DNA from: Micromonospora endolithica
GTDB taxonomy: Bacteria > Actinomycetota > Actinomycetes > Mycobacteriales > Micromonosporaceae
Direction of reading: 5' to 3'
Length of the DNA: 64,000 nt
NCBI RefSeq assembly: GCF_003626595.1
Contig: NZ_RBAK01000001.1
Span: forward strand, 496,001 to 560,000
Of the stretch, positions 47,791 through 55,877 are shown in pieces. The translations under genes were made by a program, and so were the position numbers. Below the pieces are notes generated by a model. The model saw only the letters and a list, made by a program, of their open reading frames with translations. It did not search any database and was not told the DNA's origin. Each line of letters opens with the position of its first letter. Within the stretch, counting starts at the first letter, position 1.

Positions 47791-48708
47791 ATGGAGCTGA
47801 ACGAGAACGCGCGTATCGACACCAGCCAGGTGGACGACCGCCGGGGGTCCGGAGGCGGTGGGGGCATCGGCGGGATCCCCATCCCGATCGGCGGTGGCCG
47901 GGGCGGCATCGTCGGAATCGTCATCGCCGTCCTGGTCGCCCTGGTAGGTGGCGGCTTCGGGCTGAATGCCGCCACCAACGGCGGCGGTGGCGAGCAGGGT
48001 GACAACACGTCGCTGGAGCAGACCTGCGCGGCCGAGGACGCGCTGCAGAAGCTCGAGTGCCGCAACACCCTCTACGTCAACTCGATCCAGGCGTACTGGC
48101 GCACCGCGCTGCCGGAGGCCTTCGGTGACCAGTACAAGGCGACCGACACGGTCTTCTTCAGCCAGGCCGTCACCACCGCCTGCGGGCAGGCCGACTCCGG
48201 CGTCGGCCCGTTCTACTGCCCGGCCGACTCGCTGGTCTACATCGACCTGAGCTTCTACCAGGTGCTCGGCGAGCAGCTCGGCGCCGAGGGCGAGTTCGCC
48301 CAGCCGTACGTGCTCGCCCACGAGTACGGCCACCACGTGCAGAACCTGCTCGGCACCAACGAGCAGGTGCGCCGCCAGCAGCAGCGCGACCCGGACAACG
48401 CCAACGCCCTGTCGGTCAAGCTGGAGCTGCAGGCCGACTGCTACGCCGGGGCCTGGGCGAAGAACGCGACCGGGACCGCCGACGACAGCGGCCAGAAGAT
48501 CTTCAAGAGCATCACCGAGCAGGACATCCAGCAGGCCATCGACACCGCCGAGAAGATCGGCGACGACGCCATCTCCAAGCGCGCCGACCGCCCGGTGAAC
48601 CCCGACGAGTTCACCCACGGCTCGTCGGCGCAGCGCCGCGAGTGGTTCACGAAGGGCTACGAGACCGGCGACCCGAAGTCCTGCGACACCTTCAGCGGGA
48701 CCGTGTAG
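47791..48708 (+). CDS. Neutral zinc metallopeptidase (YpfJ family)
   Basis: A 305-residue membrane-anchored peptidase. A cytoplasmic N-terminus (MELNENARIDTSQVDDRRGS) leads to one membrane segment (about 47-68, GIVGIVIAVLVALVGGGFGL). The zinc site is HEYGHHVQN in LAHEYGHHVQNLLG with ELQADCYAGAW as the third ligand region, and EDALQKLEC...YWRTALP opens the domain. The fold is that of YpfJ/KPN_00809 proteins; substrates are not known. ATG 47791 is preceded by gggg. Its promoter region overlaps the leader of the divergent ABC-F gene. Confidence 0.93.
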   Translation: MELNENARIDTSQVDDRRGSGGGGGIGGIPIPIGGGRGGIVGIVIAVLVALVGGGFGLNAATNGGGGEQGDNTSLEQTCAAEDALQKLECRNTLYVNSIQAYWRTALPEAFGDQYKATDTVFFSQAVTTACGQADSGVGPFYCPADSLVYIDLSFYQVLGEQLGAEGEFAQPYVLAHEYGHHVQNLLGTNEQVRRQQQRDPDNANALSVKLELQADCYAGAWAKNATGTADDSGQKIFKSITEQDIQQAIDTAEKIGDDAISKRADRPVNPDEFTHGSSAQRREWFTKGYETGDPKSCDTFSGTV

Positions 48709-48722
48709 TCGGCGCGCCCGGA

Positions 48723-48772
48723 GTTAGGAAGGGTCCCTTTTACCACGCCAGGCGTTAAGAAGGGGCCCTTCC
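48723..48772. repeat. Palindromic gggcccttcc repeat, copy 3
   Basis: Arms gttaggaagggtccctttta and gaaggggcccttcc enclose ccacgccaggcgttaa, whose acgccaggcgttaa core is identical to copy 1. It lies between convergent genes and runs into the 3' end of the acVLRF1 gene, whose TAA stop (48757-48755) is inside the repeat. Confidence 0.8.
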
Positions 48773-49414
48773 ATACTGCCGGACGAGGATGTGCACGGCG
48801 CGGGCGGCGGCGACCGCCGCGACCAGCACCGCGTGCCGGGGTTCGGGCACGTCGAGCAGACGCTCGGCGCGCAACGCCGCCAGCGGCGCGAGCCGCCGGT
48901 CGGCCAGCACCGCGTCGACCGCGCGCCGGTCGCCGCCGCACACCAGCGCGGCGAGCGTCCCGACCGCCGGCAGCAGCAGGCGTACGGCCAGGTCGACCGC
49001 GTCCGCGGTGGCCGCCTTCGCCTGGTTGTCCCGCCGTCGGGCGAACCGCTGCTGCGACCAGCCACCGGCCGCGGTGCGCCCCTGCACGTACCGGGTGTCC
49101 ACCTTCGACACGGTCAACTCGTCGCCGTCGGCGACCCCGACCGCTACCGCCCCCTTGCGGGCGAGCAGCAGACCGAGCCGGCGGGGCGCGGTCACGGCGG
49201 CCACGAAGCCGGGGAGGTCGGCGGTTTCCGGGACGCCGGGCGGCGTGTGCAGTTCGGCGGTCTCGCCGTCCGGGGCGACGAGCATCAGCCCGTACGCCTC
49301 GCTGGTGACAGCGGGCGGACCGTGCCGGTCGGTGAAGCCGTCGACCCAACGCCCCACCCGCCCCGGCGCCACGTCCACCCAACGCCCGCCACCGGCCGCA
49401 GCCCTGAAACCCAC
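48755..49414 (-). CDS. acVLRF1-family peptidyl-tRNA hydrolase / release factor
   Basis: A 219-residue eRF1/Vms1-like protein of actinobacteria. The diagnostic segment is RYVQGRTAAGGWSQQRFARR (about 107-126), carrying the GxxxxxxxQ loop that reaches the peptidyl-transferase centre and cleaves peptidyl-tRNA on stalled large subunits. N-terminal GGGRWVDVAPGRVGRWVDGF is typical. The last residues (about GRAPS) and the stop codon are supplied by a palindromic repeat, so the natural C-terminus may have been altered. ATG 49414. Confidence 0.85.
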   Translation of the reverse strand: MGFRAAAGGGRWVDVAPGRVGRWVDGFTDRHGPPAVTSEAYGLMLVAPDGETAELHTPPGVPETADLPGFVAAVTAPRRLGLLLARKGAVAVGVADGDELTVSKVDTRYVQGRTAAGGWSQQRFARRRDNQAKAATADAVDLAVRLLLPAVGTLAALVCGGDRRAVDAVLADRRLAPLAALRAERLLDVPEPRHAVLVAAVAAARAVHILVRQYGRAPS

Positions 49415-49519
49415 CCCCAGAACCTACGCCCTCTGCCTGGGTGGCCGACATCTTCGGGGAAGGTGCTGCCTCCACGGCGCCGGTGCCGGCATCTTCCCCG
49501 ATGTCGCGTGCTCGCCGCC

Positions 49520-50140
49520 TTACCCGGCGAGAAGCATGGTGAGAGCAAGCGTGGCGATGACGGCGCTCGACACCAGGGCGGTGACCAGGCGGCCACGCCG
49601 ACCCGCCAGCACCCGGCCGACCAGGGTGCCGCTGCCGGCGACCAGAAGTTGCCAACTCGCCGAGGCGAGGAACGCCCCCAGCACGAACGCCCCGGCGGTG
49701 CCCGCGTCCGGGTCGGCGGCGTCGCGCCGACCCAGCACGAGCGCCGCGAAGTAGACCACGGTCGCCGGGTTCAGCAGGGTCAGCGCCAGCAACCCGGCGA
49801 ACGCCCGTGAGGGGCTGTCCATCCCCGGGCGCTCCGCGGCCGGCACCGCGGCCGGGCGCAGGGCCCGGCAGGCGGTGTGCGCGGCGAGACCGAGCAGCAC
49901 CACGGCGGCCACGACCCGCAGGGGCCCGGCGACCGGGGCGATCGTGGCGGCCAGGGCCACGCCGCCGATCGCCGCCACCGCGGCGTACAGTCCGTCGGCC
50001 GTCGCCACCCCGAGCGCGGCGGCAGCTCCGACCCGGAACGAGGTCCGCGCGGCCAGGCCCATGACCAGTACCGCGATCGCACCGACCGGGATGGCGACGC
50101 CGAACCCGGCGACCATTCCGGCCAGGAACGCCGCCGTCAC
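49520..50140 (-). CDS. LysE/RhtB-family exporter
   Basis: A 206-residue membrane protein with about six hydrophobic segments: FLAGMVAGFGVAIPVGAIAVLVMGLAAR (first, with the family's P-G pair), ALGVATADGLYAAVAAIGGV, VVAAVVLLGLAAHTACRAL, FAGLLALTLLNPATVVYFAAL and the C-terminal pair. Exports amino acids or similar compounds. The start is uncertain: GTG 50140 places the first helix at the N-terminus; no ribosome site is evident, and the frame runs on upstream. Confidence 0.83.
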   Translation of the reverse strand: MTAAFLAGMVAGFGVAIPVGAIAVLVMGLAARTSFRVGAAAALGVATADGLYAAVAAIGGVALAATIAPVAGPLRVVAAVVLLGLAAHTACRALRPAAVPAAERPGMDSPSRAFAGLLALTLLNPATVVYFAALVLGRRDAADPDAGTAGAFVLGAFLASASWQLLVAGSGTLVGRVLAGRRGRLVTALVSSAVIATLALTMLLAG

Positions 50141-50436
50141 GACGGCGGACGGCGCGCCGGGGCGGACCTCGGCCCGGTCCGCTGTCGACGCGCGGCGGTC
50201 ACCGCACGGACAGGAACCTGCTTCGGGTACGCCTCGGTCACGCGCCCATTCTGGACCGCGGCCGGCCGGCGACGCCTCCGGTTTTGCGCGGGTGGATCGC
50301 ACCCGCAGATCAGGTTCGGCGGACGGGGAGAACCGTCGGACGGGCCGAGAAACTTGTCGCTCCCACCCAGGGCGGCGGGACGAGGCCGCGGACACAATGG
50401 TCGGGCACGATCGCCTTCTACCGTCAGTGAGGTTCC

Positions 50437-51180
50437 GTGCCCAAGGACCGCATCCTGCCCAACGAGACTGCCGTGCCGCTGCTGCACTGCACGTCACCGG
50501 ACGAGACCCTGGCGTTCTGGCAGGCCCTCGGCTTCGCAGTGACCTGGAAGCAGACGAAACCGTACGTGTACCTGGCGTTCCGGTTTAGTGGGTTCGAGTT
50601 GCACTACGACGGCGCGCCGAGCGCTGTCGACCCGTCGGCCGAGAACACCGGTGGTTGCCTGGTGTTCGTCGACGCGGTCGCGCCGTACCACGCGGCGTTC
50701 AGCGCGGCGATGCGTCGCGCGTACGGCAGGGTGCTCGCCAAGGGGCAGCCCCGGATCACCCGCTACCGGCCCGGTGCTTCCCGGTTCACCCTGGTCGACC
50801 CGTCCGGAAACTCGATCACCTTCATCAGGCGCGACGAGCCTGCGGAGCTGGAGTACGGCGGCGCGAAGGAGCTGGCGGGGCTGGCCCGGGTGCTCGACAA
50901 CGCCCGGATCCTGCGCGACTTCAAGAGCGACGACAAGGCCGCCTTCCGGGCACTCAATTCCGGGCTACGCCGACACGGCGACGCGGCGCCGGCCGTCGAG
51001 CAGGCGTTGGCGCTGGCCGCGTTGATCGAGCTGTCGGTGGCGCTGGAGGAGCCGGAGCGGGTACCCGGCTGGGGCACCCGGCTACGGATGCTCCCGCTGA
51101 CCGACGCGGAACTCCAGCAGGTGACCCGCGCCGTCTCCGACCCCGCCGTCCTCCTGGACTGGCTGCCCTCGCAGCCTTGA
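50437..51180 (+). CDS. VOC-superfamily protein with C-terminal helical extension
   Basis: A 247-residue protein. The first 135 residues are a glyoxalase/VOC domain (VPLLHCTSPDETLAFWQALG, YLAFRFSGFELHYDG, RFTLVDPSGNSITFIRR). The remaining 110 residues are helical (KELAGLARVLDNARILRDFK, APAVEQALALAALIELSVAL, LTDAELQQVTRAVSD). Complete metal-ligand sets are not clear, so it may be a bleomycin-resistance-like binding protein or an enzyme. GTG 50437 start. Its stop codon lies within an inverted repeat. Confidence 0.82.
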   Translation: MPKDRILPNETAVPLLHCTSPDETLAFWQALGFAVTWKQTKPYVYLAFRFSGFELHYDGAPSAVDPSAENTGGCLVFVDAVAPYHAAFSAAMRRAYGRVLAKGQPRITRYRPGASRFTLVDPSGNSITFIRRDEPAELEYGGAKELAGLARVLDNARILRDFKSDDKAAFRALNSGLRRHGDAAPAVEQALALAALIELSVALEEPERVPGWGTRLRMLPLTDAELQQVTRAVSDPAVLLDWLPSQP

Positions 51181-51239
51181 TCGGATGATGGAGAACCGTC
51201 CGCCTGACGGCGTGTCCGACAGTTTTCCATCATCCGATC
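51179..51239. repeat. Nested inverted repeat between convergent genes
   Basis: gatcggatgatgga (51179-51192) is perfectly complementary to tccatcatccgatc (51226-51239). The 33-base interior contains a smaller hairpin ccgtc-cgcct-gacgg. The stem is rich in A/T for this genome. It overlaps the VOC gene stop and precedes the convergent suf operon end, so a two-way terminator is likely; a miniature element is possible. Confidence 0.6.
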
Positions 51240-51267
51240 GAGGTGCCGGCCGCGCCACGGCAACGGC

Positions 51268-51684
51268 TCAGACGTTGAAGCCGAGCGAGCGGAGCTGGTC
51301 GCGTCCCTCGTCGGTGATCTTGTCCGGGCCCCACGGCGGGAGCCACACCCAGTTGATCCGGATGTCGTCGACCAGACCGCCGCCGGGGCCGGTGGTCAGC
51401 GCCTGCCGGGTCTGGTCCTCGATCACGTCGGTGAGCGGGCAGGCCGCCGAGGTCAGCGTCATGTCCAGGGTGGCGACGTTGTCGTCGCCGATGTGCACGC
51501 CGTACACCAGGCCGAGGTCGACCACGTTGATGCCCAGCTCCGGGTCGACGACGTCCTTCATCGCCTCCTCGATGTCGGCGACGGCAGCCTTACCGGCGGC
51601 CGGCGCCGTGGCGCCCTCGGTCGCGACGGCACCGCTCGTCGTCGCGGTGTCCCCCGTCTGCGGCGTCGCGGTTTCCTCGCTCAT
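51268..51684 (-). CDS. sufT: SufT-like metal-sulfur cluster assembly factor (MIP18/DUF59)
   Basis: A 138-residue protein with a disordered Ala/Thr-rich N-terminus (1-38) and a DUF59 domain: IEEAMKDVVDPELGINVVDL, GLVYGVHI, MTLTSAACPLTDVIEDQ with the family Cys, and INWVWLPPWGPDKITDEGR. It helps mature Fe-S proteins as the last gene of the SUF operon. ATG 51684 (ggaggtgaaggc before it) overlaps the sufU stop as ATGA. Confidence 0.92.
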   Translation of the reverse strand: MSEETATPQTGDTATTSGAVATEGATAPAAGKAAVADIEEAMKDVVDPELGINVVDLGLVYGVHIGDDNVATLDMTLTSAACPLTDVIEDQTRQALTTGPGGGLVDDIRINWVWLPPWGPDKITDEGRDQLRSLGFNV

Positions 51685-52157
51685 GCCTTCACCTCCGTCG
51701 GGCTCGCGCCCACACCGGCGCGTGCCGCGGCGTCCTTGAACGCCATCCACGGCAACAGCGCGCACTTGACCCGGGCGGGGTAGCGGGCGACACCCGCGAA
51801 AGCGACCCCGTCACCGAGTACGTCCTCGTCCGGCGTGACCTGGCCACGACCGGACATCAACTCCACGAACGCCTCGTGCACCTCGAACGCCTCGCCGGCG
51901 GCCCGGCCGGTGAGCAGCTCGTGCAGCACGCTCGCCGAGGCCTGGCTGATCGAGCAACCCATGCCGTCGTACGAGACGTCGTGCAGCACCGCGCCGTCGG
52001 TGGCCACCCGGACGGTCACCTCGTCACCACAGGTCGGGTTGACGTGGTGGGCCTCGGCGACCCGGCTCGCCGGGTCGCCGGCGTCCCGCAGACCACGGCC
52101 GTGCGGGCGCTTGTAGTGATCCAGGATGATCTCCTGGTAAAGAGATTCGAGCTGCAT
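51681..52157 (-). CDS. sufU: Fe-S assembly sulfur-transfer protein SufU
   Basis: A 158-residue zinc-containing protein that accepts sulfur from SufS. The three Cys are present: NPTCGDEVTV, GMGCSISQAS and RVKCALLPW, with Asp in the first motif. The N-terminus is MQLESLYQEIILDHYKRPHG. ATG 52157 overlaps the sufS stop by one base (TGATG), and its own stop overlaps the next gene by 4. Confidence 0.95.
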   Translation of the reverse strand: MQLESLYQEIILDHYKRPHGRGLRDAGDPASRVAEAHHVNPTCGDEVTVRVATDGAVLHDVSYDGMGCSISQASASVLHELLTGRAAGEAFEVHEAFVELMSGRGQVTPDEDVLGDGVAFAGVARYPARVKCALLPWMAFKDAAARAGVGASPTEVKA

Positions 52158-53461
52158 CAGCCGAACACCTTCCGCACCTTTTCCAGGCCCGCCACCAGGG
52201 CGTCGATCTCCTCGGTGGTGGTGTAGAGGTAGAACGACGCACGGGTGGTCGCCGGCACTCCGAAGCGGGTGCAGACCGGCCGGGCGCAGTGGTGCCCCAC
52301 CCGCACCTGCACGCCGAGGGAGTCCAGCACCTGCCCCACGTCGTGCGGGTGCACGTCGCCCAGCGCGAAGGAGATGGTGCCGCCCCGGCCGACCGGCACG
52401 GTCGGGCCGAAGATCCGCAGGTCGGGCACCGACGCGAGGGCGTCCAGCGCGTACGCCGTCAGCTGCTTCTCGTGCCACTGGATCGCCGGCATGCCGATGC
52501 CGGTGAGGTAGTCCACGGCCGCGCCGAGCGCCACCGCCTCGGCGATCGGCGGGGTGCCCGCCTCGAAGCGCGCCGGCGGCGCGGCGAACGTCGAGCCCGC
52601 CATCGACACCGTCTCGATCATCGAGCCGCCGCCGAACACCGGCGGCATGGCCGCCAGTAGCTCGGCCCGGCCCCACAGCACCCCGATGCCGGTCGGCGCG
52701 CACATCTTGTGGCCGGTGAAGACGATGAAGTCCGCGTCGAGGTCGACCACGTCCATCGGCATGTGCGGCACCGACTGGGAGCAGTCCAGCAGCAGCAGCG
52801 CACCGACCGCACGCACCCGCGCGGTGATCCGCGAGGTGGCGTTGACGGTGCCGAGGATGTTGGACATGTGCACCAGCGAGACGATCTTCGTCCGTTCGGT
52901 GACCAGCTCGTCCAGGCCCGACTCGTCCAGCCGGCCGGCGTCGGTGACCGAAAACCAGCGCAGGGTCGCGCCGGTCCGCTCGGCCAGCAACTGCCAGGGC
53001 ACGATGTTCGAGTGGTGCTCCATCTCGGAGATCACGATCTCGTCGCCGGGGCCCAGCCGGAACCGCGGGTCACCGTCCGGACGCAACGAGGCGTTCGAGA
53101 AGGCGTACGCCACGATGTTGATCGCCTCGGTGGAGTTCTTGGTGAACACCACCTCGTCGACGCTCGGCGCGTTGACGAACGCGGCGACCTTGGCCCGCGC
53201 GCCCTCGTACGCCTCGGTGGCCTCGGTGCCCAGCGTGTGCACCGAGCGCGAGACGTTGGCGTTGTGCATCGCGTAGTGCTCGGCGAGCACGTCGAGCACC
53301 TGGCGCGGCTTGTGCGAGGTGTTGGCGCTGTCCAGGTAGACGAGCCGGTGCCCGTTGACCTCCCGGTCGAGGATCGGGAAGTCGGCGCGGACGGCGGCGA
53401 CGTCGTACCGGGGCACGTCGTCGTACTGCGGCATGCCCGCCGGGATCGCGATCGCGCTCAT
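52157..53461 (-). CDS. sufS: Cysteine desulfurase SufS
   Basis: A 434-residue PLP enzyme taking sulfur from cysteine. The cofactor Lys is in FIVFTGHKMCAPTGIG; the substrate-activating Cys is in RVGHHCARPVC; the N-terminal YLDSANTSHKP and HHSNIVPWQLLAERTGA are typical of group II (SufS) enzymes. ATG 53461 start, ggggtg upstream. An 86-bp gap with repeats separates it from sufC. Confidence 0.96.
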   Translation of the reverse strand: MSAIAIPAGMPQYDDVPRYDVAAVRADFPILDREVNGHRLVYLDSANTSHKPRQVLDVLAEHYAMHNANVSRSVHTLGTEATEAYEGARAKVAAFVNAPSVDEVVFTKNSTEAINIVAYAFSNASLRPDGDPRFRLGPGDEIVISEMEHHSNIVPWQLLAERTGATLRWFSVTDAGRLDESGLDELVTERTKIVSLVHMSNILGTVNATSRITARVRAVGALLLLDCSQSVPHMPMDVVDLDADFIVFTGHKMCAPTGIGVLWGRAELLAAMPPVFGGGSMIETVSMAGSTFAAPPARFEAGTPPIAEAVALGAAVDYLTGIGMPAIQWHEKQLTAYALDALASVPDLRIFGPTVPVGRGGTISFALGDVHPHDVGQVLDSLGVQVRVGHHCARPVCTRFGVPATTRASFYLYTTTEEIDALVAGLEKVRKVFG

Positions 53462-53547
53462 GCCGGCACCCCGCTTCGCTCCGTGCCGGAACGAGGCACC
53501 GACGGGCTGAGCCGATGGTTCGCTCGCTGACGCTCGCTCACGGTTGG
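53462..53547. repeat. Short repeats in the sufC-sufS gap
   Basis: Two tandem 10-mers cgctcgctga and cgctcgctca (53521-53540) and an inverted repeat ccggcac-13-gtgccgg (53463-53469 / 53483-53489). Similar cgctcgctgacgctcgctca strings are common extragenic repeats in actinomycetes as I recall. They break the otherwise tight operon. Confidence 0.5.
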
Positions 53548-54321
53548 TCAGGCCTTCGCCGAACCGGCTCCGGCGGCGTACCGCTCGTAGCCCTCTTCCT
53601 CGAGCTTGTCGGCCAGCTCCCGGCCGCCCTGCTCGACGATCCGACCGGCCACGAAGACGTGCACGTGGTCGGGCTTGATGTAGCGCAGGATCCGGGTGTA
53701 GTGGGTGATCAGCAGCATTCCGGTGTCGCCGTTGTCGCGGACCCGGTTGACGCCCTCACTGACCACGCGCAGCGCGTCCACGTCGAGGCCGGAGTCGGTC
53801 TCGTCGAGGATGGCGATCTTCGGCTTGAGCAGTTCCAGCTGCACGATCTCGTGCCGCTTCTTCTCGCCGCCGGAGAAGCCCTCGTTGACGTTGCGCTGGG
53901 CGAACGCCGGGTCCATCTGGAGGCGCTCCATCGCACCGCGCAGCTCGCCGCCCCAGGTGCGCAGCTTCGGCGCCTCGCCGTCGATGGCGGTCTTGGCGGT
54001 ACGCAGGAAGTTGGCCACCGAGACACCGGGGACCTCGACCGGGTACTGCATGGCCAGGAAGAGGCCGGCGCGGGCCCGCTCGTCGACGGACATGGCCAGC
54101 ACGTCCTCGCCGTCCAGGGTCACCGAACCGCCGGTGATCTCGTACTTGGGGTGCCCGGCGATCGAGTACGCCAGGGTGGACTTGCCGGAGCCGTTGGGGC
54201 CCATGATCGCATGGGTCTCCCCCGACCGCACGGTCAGGTCGACACCGGCCAGGATCGGCTTGAGCTCACCCTCGGGCAGCTTGACCGACACCTTCAGGTC
54301 GCGGATCTCCAGGGTGCTCAT
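53548..54321 (-). CDS. sufC: Fe-S assembly ATPase SufC
   Basis: A 257-residue ABC-type ATPase of the SufBC2D scaffold. Walker A GPNGSGKSTLAYSI, signature FSGGEKKRHEIVQL, Walker B IAILDETDSGLD and H loop ITHYTRIL are intact. The stop of the upstream ferredoxin gene and this start share one base (54321). Confidence 0.96.
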   Translation of the reverse strand: MSTLEIRDLKVSVKLPEGELKPILAGVDLTVRSGETHAIMGPNGSGKSTLAYSIAGHPKYEITGGSVTLDGEDVLAMSVDERARAGLFLAMQYPVEVPGVSVANFLRTAKTAIDGEAPKLRTWGGELRGAMERLQMDPAFAQRNVNEGFSGGEKKRHEIVQLELLKPKIAILDETDSGLDVDALRVVSEGVNRVRDNGDTGMLLITHYTRILRYIKPDHVHVFVAGRIVEQGGRELADKLEEEGYERYAAGAGSAKA

Positions 54322-54647
54322 TATCGGGTCACTCCATTGCTCGGCGTCAGGCTGACGTAGATGTCCCCGTCACGGACCTCGACGGGGTAGACGGGAACGG
54401 GTTCGGTGGCGGGCAGCCCGGTGGGCTCACCCGTCCGCAGGTCGAAACGGGAACCGTGCAGCCAGCATTCCAGCGTGCAGCCGTCGACCTCGCCCTCGGA
54501 GAGGGCGACGGCGGCGTGCGAGCACTCGTCGTACACCGCGTGGAACGAGCCGTCCTCGGCGTGCACCAGCGCGATCTGGGCGCCGTCGACGGCCGCGCTG
54601 ATCGCGGTGCCCTTCGGCACGTCCTCGGTCGAGCAGATCCTGATCAT
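54321..54647 (-). CDS. Rieske-type ferredoxin in the SUF operon
   Basis: A 108-residue Rieske [2Fe-2S] protein, the kind annotated as non-haem iron oxygenase ferredoxin subunit. The cluster motifs are CSH (YDECSHAAVAL) and CWLH (LECWLHGSRFD), giving two Cys and two His. It probably delivers electrons or iron during cluster assembly. One-base overlaps join it to sufD and sufC. Confidence 0.93.
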   Translation of the reverse strand: MIRICSTEDVPKGTAISAAVDGAQIALVHAEDGSFHAVYDECSHAAVALSEGEVDGCTLECWLHGSRFDLRTGEPTGLPATEPVPVYPVEVRDGDIYVSLTPSNGVTR

Positions 54648-55789
54648 CAGGCGCCCGCCTTCGCCAGCCGGGCCTCGATCGCGTCCCCCAGGCGCTCGCG
54701 CAGGGACTCCACCGGGATCTTGTTGATCAGCTCGGCGAAGAAACCGCGCACCACCAGGCGCCGCGCCTCACCCTCCGGGATGCCCCGGGCCATCAGGTAG
54801 AAGAGCTGTTCGTCGTCGAAGCGGCCGGTCGCGCTCGCGTGGCCGGCGCCGGCGATCTCGCCGGTCTCGATCTCCAGATTGGGTACGGAGTCCGCCCGCG
54901 CGCCGTCGGTGAGCAGCAGGTTCCGGTTGATCTCGTACGTGTCGGTGCCGGTCGCCTCGGCCCGGATCAGGACGTCGCCCACCCAGACGGTGTGCGCGCT
55001 CTCCCCCTGCAGGGCACCCCGGTAGCCGACGTAGCTGCGGCAGTCCGGGACGCTGTGGTCGACCAGCTGCCGGTGTTCCAGGTGCTGGCCGGAGTCGGCG
55101 AAGTAGACGCCGTACAGCTCGGCCTCGCCGCCCCGGTCGGTGTACTCCACCGAGGTGTACTGCCGGACCAGGTCGCCGCCGAGGGTCACCTGGACGTGCG
55201 TGACCCGGGCGTCCCGGCCCAGCTTCAGCTTGAGGTGCTGCGCCTGCACGGCGTCGTCGGCCCAGTCGGCCACGGTGACCAGGGTCAGCTTCGCCCCGTC
55301 GGCGATGGAGACCTCGACGTTGTCGGCCAGGGTGGCCGAACCGGCGTGCTCGACGACCAGGGTCACCTCGGCGAAGCGGCCCACCTCGACGAAGGTGTGG
55401 CCGAACGCCGCCCGGTCGGCGCCCTCGCCGACCACACGCAGGCTCACCGGCGCCGGAACCACCGCCGAGGAGTCCACCCGGACCAGCAGCGCCCCGTCGG
55501 CGGCGCCGTACGCCAGCGCGCTGACCCGGTCGACCGGGGTGAGCACACTGCCGATCCGCTCGTCGTCGCGGCCGACCCGCGAGACGGTCACGCCCGCGGG
55601 CAGGTCACCGTACTCGTGCCGGACCGTGCCGGTCCCGGCCGGCGCGTCGCCGGTCAGGCCGCGCAGCCGCTTGAGCGGGGTGAAACGCCACTCCTCCTCC
55701 AGGCCGGTCAGGGCCGGGAAGTCGGCGACGTCGTACGAGCGGAGCGCCTGCGACTTGGTGCTGGGCGGCGCGGAAGCCTGGGTAGTCAT
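54647..55789 (-). CDS. sufD: Fe-S assembly scaffold SufD
   Basis: A 380-residue SufB/D-type protein. N-terminal SYDVADFPALTGLEEEWRFT, a beta-helix core and the C-terminal GHASATGRFDDEQLFYLMAR with ARRLVVRGFFAEL identify SufD. It pairs with SufB and SufC. A gap of 88 bp separates it from sufB; ATG 55789. Confidence 0.95.
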   Translation of the reverse strand: MTTQASAPPSTKSQALRSYDVADFPALTGLEEEWRFTPLKRLRGLTGDAPAGTGTVRHEYGDLPAGVTVSRVGRDDERIGSVLTPVDRVSALAYGAADGALLVRVDSSAVVPAPVSLRVVGEGADRAAFGHTFVEVGRFAEVTLVVEHAGSATLADNVEVSIADGAKLTLVTVADWADDAVQAQHLKLKLGRDARVTHVQVTLGGDLVRQYTSVEYTDRGGEAELYGVYFADSGQHLEHRQLVDHSVPDCRSYVGYRGALQGESAHTVWVGDVLIRAEATGTDTYEINRNLLLTDGARADSVPNLEIETGEIAGAGHASATGRFDDEQLFYLMARGIPEGEARRLVVRGFFAELINKIPVESLRERLGDAIEARLAKAGA

Positions 55790-55877
55790 CTCTTCCTTGG
55801 TCTGTCCTGTGACGACGATGTCTGGTGCTCGGTGCGGCGAGCCGGCGTGGCCGGCCCGCCGCGCGGGACGGGCGGCG

